Shown here in pieces: positions 58,118 to 64,000 of a stretch of DNA of 64,000 bases (position 1 is its first letter; every line of letters begins with the position of its first letter). A program made the translations under genes and the position numbers. This DNA is from Streptomyces albus subsp. albus. Lineage in GTDB: Bacteria > Actinomycetota > Actinomycetes > Streptomycetales > Streptomycetaceae. The DNA lies in contig NZ_JODR01000025.1 in NCBI RefSeq assembly GCF_000725885.1, forward strand, positions 67,269-131,268, read 5' to 3'. The notes beneath the pieces were generated by a model. The model saw only the letters and a list, made by a program, of their open reading frames with translations, made no database searches and was not told where the DNA came from.

Positions 58118-59443
58118 GTGACCCACGACTCGCCCGTGCACGACTTCGTCGCCATCGGACTGGGCCCCTTCAACCTGGGCCTCGCCTGCCTGACGGAGCC
58201 GGTACCGGACCTGAACGGCGTCTTCCTGGACGACAAGCCCGCCTTCAGCTGGCACCCCGGCATGATGCTGGACGACAGCACACTCCAGACCCCGTTCATG
58301 TCGGACCTGGTCACCCTCGCGGACCCCACCTCGCCGTTCTCCTTCCTCAACTACCTCAAGGAGTCCGGCCGCCTCTACTCGTTCTACATACGCGAGAGCT
58401 TCTACCCGCTCCGCGCCGAGTTCAGCGACTACTGCCGCTGGGCCGCCGAACGCCTCGGTGCGGACACCGTCCGCTTCGGCCACCGCGTCACCGGCGTCGA
58501 GTACGACGAGCAGGACGACCTCTACACCGTCCACGCCGAACACCTGCCCACCGGCGAACACCGCGTCTTCCGCGCCCCCCGGCTCGTCCTGGGCACCGGC
58601 ACCCCGCCCCACATCCCCGAACCCTGCCAGGGCCTGGGCGGCGACCTGATCCACAACTCCCGCTACCTGGATCAGAAGGAAGCCCTCCAGCGCAAGAAGA
58701 GCATCACCCTGGTCGGCAGCGGCCAGAGCGCGGCGGAGATCTACTACGACCTCCTCCAGGACATCGACAGCCACGACTATTCCCTGACGTGGCTCACCCG
58801 CTCCCCGCGCTTCTTCCCCCTCGAATACACCAAGCTGACGCTGGAGATGACGTCGCCGGAGTACGTGGACTACTTCCACTCCCTCCCGCCCGACACCCGT
58901 GACAGCCTCGTCGCCTCCCAGAAGAACCTCTACAAGGGCATCAACTCCGAGCTGATCGACGCCATCTTCGACCTGCTCTACCGCAAGAACCGCGTGGCCC
59001 CCTGCCCCACCCGGCTGCTGACCAACACCGCACTGACCGGCGCCTCCCACGACGCCGCCACCGGCACCTACACCCTGGAGCTGCGCCAGGAGGAGCAGAA
59101 GCGCGACTTCTCCCTCACCACCGAGGGCCTGATCCTGGCCACCGGCTACCGCTGGCAGCGCCCCGCGTTCCTCGACCCGGTCGCCGACCGCATCGAATGG
59201 GACACCCACGGCCGGTTCGCCGTACGCCGCGACTACAGCATCGACACCGCCGGCGACCGCATCTACGTGCAGAACGCGGAACTGCACACCCACGGCTTCG
59301 TCGCCCCCGACCTGGGCATGGCCGCCTACCGCAACTCCTGCATCATCCGCGAACTGCTCGGCCGCGAGGTCTACCCCGTCGAGAAGCGCATCGCCTACCA
59401 GGAATTCGCCGCCCCGGCGAACGAGCCGGAGGCCGCGCTGTGA
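58118..59443 (+). CDS. desB: Cadaverine N-hydroxylase DesB
   Basis: 441-aa FAD/NADPH N-monooxygenase of the lysine/ornithine hydroxylase family. FAD motif [12 protein letters not shown] near residue 15, NADPH motif [13 protein letters not shown], and the C-terminal [12 protein letters not shown]. Hydroxylates the amine of cadaverine. GTG start 39 bp after desA with GGAG upstream; its stop overlaps desC (GTGA). Confidence 0.95.
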   Translation: MTHDSPVHDFVAIGLGPFNLGLACLTEPVPDLNGVFLDDKPAFSWHPGMMLDDSTLQTPFMSDLVTLADPTSPFSFLNYLKESGRLYSFYIRESFYPLRAEFSDYCRWAAERLGADTVRFGHRVTGVEYDEQDDLYTVHAEHLPTGEHRVFRAPRLVLGTGTPPHIPEPCQGLGGDLIHNSRYLDQKEALQRKKSITLVGSGQSAAEIYYDLLQDIDSHDYSLTWLTRSPRFFPLEYTKLTLEMTSPEYVDYFHSLPPDTRDSLVASQKNLYKGINSELIDAIFDLLYRKNRVAPCPTRLLTNTALTGASHDAATGTYTLELRQEEQKRDFSLTTEGLILATGYRWQRPAFLDPVADRIEWDTHGRFAVRRDYSIDTAGDRIYVQNAELHTHGFVAPDLGMAAYRNSCIIRELLGREVYPVEKRIAYQEFAAPANEPEAAL

Positions 59444-60021
59444 CCACCACCGGCACCACCGTCTTCACCCGTACGGACGAGAAGCTGGGCACCTTCTCCC
59501 TCCGCCCCGTCGACCCGGCCGCCGACGCGCCCCTGCTCCACACCTGGGTGACCCACCCCAAATCGGTGTTCTACCTGCTCCAGGACGCCACACTCGCCGA
59601 CGTCGAGCGCGAGTTCGCCACCATCGCGGCCTCGCCCCACCACGACGCCTATCTCGGTCACCACAACGGCGAGCCCGCCTTCCTAACGGAGCGCTACGAC
59701 CCCCGCCACGTCGAACTCGCCGGGCTCTATCCGCACCGGCCCGGAGACGTCGGCATGCACTTCCTGTGCGCCCCCACCGACACCCCCGTGCACGGCTTCA
59801 CCCGCGCGGTCATCACCACCGTCATGGCGATGCTCTTCGCCGACCCCGCCACCCGCCGTGTCGTGGTCGAGCCCGACGTCCGCAACACCGCCGTCCACGC
59901 CCTCAACGAAGCGGTCGGCTTCCGCGTCGAGCAGACCCTCACCAAACCGGAGAAGGAAGCGCTGCTCAGCTTCTGCACCCGCGAGCAGTTCGAGGCCGCC
60001 ACAGGAGTGACCACCGCATGA
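59440..60021 (+). CDS. desC: Hydroxycadaverine acyltransferase DesC
   Basis: 193-aa GNAT/siderophore-type acyltransferase that adds succinyl or acetyl groups to N-hydroxycadaverine. Family features: [37 protein letters not shown], and [21 protein letters not shown] in the CoA-binding part. GTG overlaps the desB stop and its own stop overlaps desD (ATGA). Confidence 0.94.
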   Translation: MTTTGTTVFTRTDEKLGTFSLRPVDPAADAPLLHTWVTHPKSVFYLLQDATLADVEREFATIAASPHHDAYLGHHNGEPAFLTERYDPRHVELAGLYPHRPGDVGMHFLCAPTDTPVHGFTRAVITTVMAMLFADPATRRVVVEPDVRNTAVHALNEAVGFRVEQTLTKPEKEALLSFCTREQFEAATGVTTA

Positions 60022-61829
60022 CCCTCCCCCTCACACCCCAGCCGACAGCCCCCGACGAGGCCGTCGCCCACCTCACCCCCGAACGCTGGGCGAAGGCCAC
60101 CCGGCTGCTGATCCGCAAGGCCCTCGCGGAGTTCACCCACGAGCGGCTGCTCACCCCCGCCCCGCTCGACGACGGCGCACACCGGTACGCGGTCCGCTCC
60201 GACGACGGCACCACCGAGTACCGCTTCACCGCGCGCCGCTTCGCCCTCGACCACTGGCAGGTCGAGGCCGACAGCATCACCCGCCACCGCGACGGGGCGG
60301 AACTCCCCCTGGACGCCCTCGCCTTCATCACCGAACTGCGCACCAGCCTCGGCCTCGGCGACGACATCCTCCCCGTCTACCTGGAGGAGATCAGCTCCAC
60401 CCTGGCCAGCACCGCCTACAAACTGGCCCAGCCCCGGGTCACCGCCGCCGAACTGGCCGCCGCCCCGTTCCAGGCCATCGAGTCCGGCATGACCGAGGGC
60501 CACCCCTGCTTCATCGCCAACAACGGCCGCCTCGGCTTCGACATCGCCGAGTACCGCGCCTACGCCCCCGAGACCGGCCGCCCCGTACGGCTCATCTGGG
60601 TGGCGGCCCGCCGCGACCGCACCACCTTCACCGCGTGCGCCGACCTCAGCTACGACAAACTCGTCCTCTCCGAGCTGTCGGCCGCCACCCTGCGCCGCTT
60701 CTCCGCCGCCCTGTCCGCACAGGGCCTGGACCTGGACGACTACTACCTGGTGCCCGTCCACCCCTGGCAGTGGTGGAACAAGCTGTCGGTCACCTTCGCC
60801 GCCGAGGTCGCCCAGCACCACCTCGTCCCCCTCGGCCACGGCGACGACGAACACCTCCCCCAGCAGTCCATCCGCACCTTCTTCAACGCCACCCACCCCA
60901 CCAAGCACTACGTCAAGACGGCACTGTCCGTCCTCAACATGGGCTTCCTGCGCGGACTGTCCGCCGCCTACATGGAGGCCACGCCCGCCATCAACGACTG
61001 GCTGGCCGAACTGGTCGCCGGCGACGACATCCTCCGCGGCACCGGCCTCGGCATCCTGCGCGAACGCGCCGCCGTCGGCTACCACCCGGCCCCCTACGAG
61101 GCCGCCGCCCCCAAGGGCTCCCCTTATCTGAAGATGCTGGCCGCGCTGTGGCGGGAGAGCCCCGTTCCCTTCCTCCGCGAGGGCGAGAAGCCCGCCACCA
61201 TGGCCTCCCTCCTCCACGTCGACCGCGACGGCGACTCGTTCGCCGCCCAGCTCATCCGCGGCTCCGGCCTGGAGCCCACCGAGTGGCTGCGGTCCTATCT
61301 GACCGCCTACCTCACCCCGCTGCTCCACAGCTTCTACGCCTACGACCTGGTCTTCATGCCGCACGGCGAGAACGTCATCCTTGTCCTGGACGAGCGAGGC
61401 GTCCCCCGCCGCGCCCTCTTCAAGGACCTGGCCGAGGAGATCGCCGTGATGAGCGCGGAAGCCGAACTCCCGCCCGAGGTCGAACGCATCCGCGCCGACG
61501 TCCCCGAGGACATGAAGATCCTCTCCCTCTTCACGGACGTCTTCGACTGCTTCTTCCGCTTCCTGGCGCCCATCCTCGACACCGCGGGCGTACTGGACGA
61601 GACGACGTTCTGGGCGACGGTCGCCGACGTCGCCAAGGAGTACCAGAAGGCCACCCCGCACCTGGCCGACCGGCACGCCCGGTACGACCTGTTCGCGGAC
61701 GAGTTCGCCCTCTCCTGCCTCAACCGCCTCCAGCTGCGCAACAACCAGCAGATGGTCGACCTCCAGGACCCGGCCGGCGCCCTCCAGCTCACCGGCACCC
61801 TGCGCAACCCCCTGGCGGACCACAAGTAA
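60018..61829 (+). CDS. desD: NIS siderophore synthetase DesD
   Basis: 603-aa IucA/IucC-type ATP-dependent synthetase that joins and cyclises N-hydroxy-N-succinylcadaverine units to desferrioxamine. Conserved parts include EGHPCFIANNGRLGFD, VHPWQWW, SIRTFFN...KHYVKTALSVLN and HGENVILVLDERGVPRR. Last gene of the operon, followed by a strong terminator. Confidence 0.96.
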   Translation: MTLPLTPQPTAPDEAVAHLTPERWAKATRLLIRKALAEFTHERLLTPAPLDDGAHRYAVRSDDGTTEYRFTARRFALDHWQVEADSITRHRDGAELPLDALAFITELRTSLGLGDDILPVYLEEISSTLASTAYKLAQPRVTAAELAAAPFQAIESGMTEGHPCFIANNGRLGFDIAEYRAYAPETGRPVRLIWVAARRDRTTFTACADLSYDKLVLSELSAATLRRFSAALSAQGLDLDDYYLVPVHPWQWWNKLSVTFAAEVAQHHLVPLGHGDDEHLPQQSIRTFFNATHPTKHYVKTALSVLNMGFLRGLSAAYMEATPAINDWLAELVAGDDILRGTGLGILRERAAVGYHPAPYEAAAPKGSPYLKMLAALWRESPVPFLREGEKPATMASLLHVDRDGDSFAAQLIRGSGLEPTEWLRSYLTAYLTPLLHSFYAYDLVFMPHGENVILVLDERGVPRRALFKDLAEEIAVMSAEAELPPEVERIRADVPEDMKILSLFTDVFDCFFRFLAPILDTAGVLDETTFWATVADVAKEYQKATPHLADRHARYDLFADEFALSCLNRLQLRNNQQMVDLQDPAGALQLTGTLRNPLADHK

Positions 61830-61844
61830 CCGCCGCACCGCACA

Positions 61845-61881
61845 CGAAAGGGCGGACCCCTGCGAGGGATCCGCCCTTTCG
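61845..61881 (+). terminator. Terminator of desABCD
   Basis: CGAAAGGGCGGA pairs perfectly with TCCGCCCTTTCG, extended by CC/GG after one mismatch; 7-base loop; 15 bp past the desD stop. Confidence 0.8.
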
Positions 61882-61949
61882 TCGCTCACCTGCGGGACAC
61901 CGTCACCACGGCACGTCCCACCACGGCCGGGGGCAGCACGGGGCCGCAC

Positions 61950-63548
61950 TCAGCCCCGGTCGGCCTGGTCGGCCTCGCCGCTGTCGCCACCCTCGGCGCC
62001 CTCGGCACCATCGGTGACGTCACTGTCATCGGCGTCCTCGTCGAGCGCGTCGATGAACTCCACCCCGTCCAGCTCCGCGAGCCGGTCCGAGGCATCGGTC
62101 ACCCCGCCCTGGTCGGACTCCAGCGCCTTGGCGAACCACTCCCGCGCCTCTTCCCGACGCCCCACCTCCAGCAGGGCATCGGCGTAGGCGTACCGCAGCC
62201 GGGCCGTCCACGGCTGCACCGACGTGGAGGCCAGCTCCGGGCTCTGCAATGTCACCACAGCGGCGTCCGCCTGCCCCATGTCCCGGCGCGCGCCCGCCGC
62301 GACCAGCCGCATCTCGACCTGCCCGGCCTTGTCCAGCTGCCGCACCTCCGGCTCACCGGCCATCGCCAGCGCCTTCTCCGGCCGGCCCAGACCGCGCTCG
62401 CAGTCGGCCATCACCGGCCACAGATGCTGAAGACCGGTCATCCGCCGCGCCGCACGGAACTCCGCCAGCGCCTCGGCGTACTTCTCCACCCCGTACGCGG
62501 CGAACCCGGCGGCCTCCCGCACCGACGGCACCCGCGACGCCAGCCGCAGCGCGACCTTCGCATAGCCGTACGCCGCCTCCGGATCCTCGTCCAGCAGCCG
62601 CGCGACCATCACCAGGTTCCGCGCCACGTCCACCGCGAGCGTCTTCGGCAGACTCTTCAGCTCCTGCTGGACGTCCTTGTCCAGCTCCTCGCCGGTGACA
62701 TCCTCGTCGATCGGCAGCCGACGCAGCGGCTCCCGGTCCGGCCGGCCCCGGTCACGGTCCCGGTCGCGGTCACCACCGGGCCCGTACGGCCGGCCACGAC
62801 CGCCGCCGCGCCGGAAGCCACCCGCCCGGTCGTCATCCCGCCGGAAGCCGCCACCACGCCGGTCGTCACGGCGGTCGTCGCGCCGGTCATCGCGCCCGCG
62901 GCCACCACCCTGTCCGTAGGGACGGCGCCCGCCCCGGTCGTCGTCCCGCCGGCCACCACGGCCCCCACCCTGCGGCCGGCCACCATCGCGGTCGTCCCGC
63001 CGGTAGGAACCCCGGTCCCGGTCGTCACGACGGGGGCCACGACCCCGGTCACGATCGCGATCGTCCCGCGCCGGCCGTCGCTCATCGCGGTCCGGCCGCC
63101 CGCGGTCGGCGCGGTCCCGGTCACCCCGACCGAAACGCTCGTCGCGGGACCGGTCACCACGAGGCCGGTCATCCCGCCGGTCACGGTCCTCACGACGAGG
63201 CCGGTCGTCCCGGCGGTCACGGTCCTCACGACGAGGCCGGTCGTCCCGGCGGTCACGGTCGTCACGGCGGGGCCGGTCGTCACGGCGGAATCCGTCACCG
63301 GACCGGCGCCCCTCACCGCGGTCGTACCGGTCGCCGCGGGGTCCACGGTCATCGCGCGGCCCACGGTCGTCCCGGCGGTCCCGCCGCGCGTCACGGCCCT
63401 CGGAACGGAAACCCCCGCCGCGTCCACCACGGCCGTTCTCCTCGCGCCGCGGCCCACGGGAACGGAAGTCATCATTGCGGCGCGGACCGGACGACTGGCG
63501 CGGACGCCGCTCGGAGCGATCGCGGTCGTCGGAGGAACTGGGGGACAT
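61950..63548 (-). CDS. TPR protein with long Arg/Asp-rich N-terminus
   Basis: 532 aa, ATG at 63548 with AGGAG upstream. Residues 1-~283 are almost entirely R, D, G (RDDR/RRDD/RGG-like), partly from 36-bp tandem repeats, then a folded C-terminal ~240 residues with TPR-like helical repeats (EDPEAAYGYAKVALRLASRV, EKYAEALAEFRAARRM, GRPEKALAMAG, GRREEAREWFAKAL) and an acidic tail. The C-terminal part resembles M. tuberculosis Rv1691. The RDDR/RGG segment resembles RNA-binding or phase-separating tails. It lies next to and parallel with the rRNA operon; a ribosome/RNA role is inference. Confidence 0.88.
   Translation of the reverse strand: MSPSSSDDRDRSERRPRQSSGPRRNDDFRSRGPRREENGRGGRGGGFRSEGRDARRDRRDDRGPRDDRGPRGDRYDRGEGRRSGDGFRRDDRPRRDDRDRRDDRPRREDRDRRDDRPRREDRDRRDDRPRGDRSRDERFGRGDRDRADRGRPDRDERRPARDDRDRDRGRGPRRDDRDRGSYRRDDRDGGRPQGGGRGGRRDDDRGGRRPYGQGGGRGRDDRRDDRRDDRRGGGFRRDDDRAGGFRRGGGRGRPYGPGGDRDRDRDRGRPDREPLRRLPIDEDVTGEELDKDVQQELKSLPKTLAVDVARNLVMVARLLDEDPEAAYGYAKVALRLASRVPSVREAAGFAAYGVEKYAEALAEFRAARRMTGLQHLWPVMADCERGLGRPEKALAMAGEPEVRQLDKAGQVEMRLVAAGARRDMGQADAAVVTLQSPELASTSVQPWTARLRYAYADALLEVGRREEAREWFAKALESDQGGVTDASDRLAELDGVEFIDALDEDADDSDVTDGAEGAEGGDSGEADQADRG
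63145..63288. repeat. 36-bp tandem repeat in TPR gene
   Basis: Three units at 63181-63216, 63217-63252 and 63253-63288 (first two identical, third diverged) plus a partial one upstream, encoding a 12-residue Arg/Asp repeat. Confidence 0.8.
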
Positions 63549-63641
63549 CGAGGTGACTCCTGTCTGCGGTGCCTGCGCAACCATTCTCACGCAGGCGGAA
63601 AAACAACACTCTTCGGGAAATCTGGCGACCGAGGAGAAAAC

Positions 63642-63687
63642 AAAAAAGCCCTTGGCCCCCAGCGCATGCACGCTGGAGGCCAAGGGC
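63642..63687 (-). terminator. rRNA operon terminator
   Basis: 17-bp stem (63648-63664 with 63671-63687, one G-T pair), 6-base loop, followed on the minus strand by six Ts (63642-63647): a classical intrinsic terminator, rare in this GC-rich genome. Confidence 0.88.
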
Positions 63688-63697
63688 CATAAAGATT

Positions 63698-63816
63698 GTT
63701 CGGCGGCGTCCTACTCTCCCACACGCTCCCGCATGCAGTACCATCGGCGCTGTAAGGCTTAGCTTCCGGGTTCGGAATGTAACCGGGCGTTTCCCCTACG
63801 CTATGACCACCGAAAC
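63698..63816 (-). rRNA. rrf: 5S ribosomal RNA
   Basis: 119-nt sequence on the minus strand beginning GTTTCGGTGGTCATAGCG, containing CCGAACCCGGAAGCTAAG and ending GACGCCGCCGAAC. The 5' and 3' ends pair as in 5S rRNA. Matches the streptomycete 5S pattern closely. About 118 bp from the 23S 3' end. Confidence 0.95.
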
Positions 63817-63934
63817 TCTGATCGGGTCACCCGGAAAATCTCCAGGCCCCAGAGTCTCAAAGCGAACAAGCACACTCTTCAATTAGCAGAGTGGTTGTTG
63901 TCTCAGAACCCACACAGTGGACGCGAGCATCTAC

Positions 63935-64000
63935 GGACAAGCCCTCGGCCTATTAGTACCGGTCACCTCCACACGTTACCGTGCTTCCAGATCCGGCCTA
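63935..64000 (-). rRNA. rrl: 23S ribosomal RNA, 3' end (partial)
   Basis: Minus-strand sequence CACGGTAACGTGTGGAGGTG... then GGTACTAATAGGCCGAGGGC and TTGTCC is the conserved 23S 3' terminus; the rest lies beyond the window. The exact 3' boundary is approximate by a few bases. The spacer to 5S is 63817-63934. Confidence 0.9.

Overview
The window is GC-rich chromosomal DNA of a filamentous actinomycete, almost certainly Streptomyces. The signs are very high third-position GC, frequent GTG starts, many 4-base ATGA/GTGA gene overlaps, streptogrisin-type secreted proteases, a SepF paralogue, an Rpf/LysM protein, and a desferrioxamine (desABCD) cluster with IdeR/DmdR-type iron boxes. No prophage, insertion sequence, CRISPR array or tRNA was seen. 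An rRNA operon enters at the right edge on the minus strand (5S complete, 23S 3' end partial).

Layout. 0.2-3.8 kb: a two-gene glycosylation cassette (GT2-GtrA fusion, then a GT39/PMT-like polytopic transferase). 3.9-6.7 kb: SDR oxidoreductase divergent from a TetR regulator, then asd. 6.8-9.3 kb: two secreted streptogrisin-like proteases. 9.7-11.5 kb: sepF-like gene convergent with a glutaryl-CoA-dehydrogenase-like gene. 11.5-16.2 kb: MFS exporter, PIG-V-like mannosyltransferase, PAP2 phosphatase and a small I78-like protein. 16.5-20.7 kb: WYL regulator, an operon of a hypothetical protein and a GT4 glycosyltransferase, and an Rpf-like LysM protein. 21.2-28.8 kb: two hypotheticals, then der, a PlsC-type acyltransferase, cmk, tyrA, aroH, a DUF952 gene and an RluB-type pseudouridine synthase. 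28.8-33 kb: tightly overlapped parA - putative RHH protein - scpA - scpB - rluB operon. 33.3-40 kb: ald, a STAND-like ATPase/TPR protein, and pyrG with a Nudix gene. 40-48.5 kb: GH15 enzyme, GT4 glycosyltransferase, recN, nadK, tlyA and a hypothetical. 48.5-61.9 kb: iron region. 61.9-64 kb: a TPR protein with a huge RD-rich N-terminus next to the rRNA operon.

The genes from 22.6 to 63.5 kb follow the old actinobacterial order known from Mycobacterium tuberculosis (TPR protein, HAD phosphatase, small ORF, tlyA, nadK, recN, pyrG, Nudix, parA, scpA, scpB, rluB, cmk, der). Against that order the siderophore genes look like two insertions. An Fe-siderophore ABC importer with binding protein and siderophore-interacting reductase sits between the small ORF and the HAD gene. 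desABCD sits between DUF1015 and the TPR gene. Each block has its own iron box, so low iron should switch on synthesis (desA-D), uptake (lipoprotein, two permeases, ATPase) and iron release (SIP) together.

Most of the window is recognisable housekeeping. The less ordinary items are the split des locus, the parA-associated RHH-like protein, three core genes with long low-complexity repeat insertions (ScpA, the STAND protein, the TPR protein), and several unrecognised conserved genes. I found no convincing wholly new defence or mobile system.
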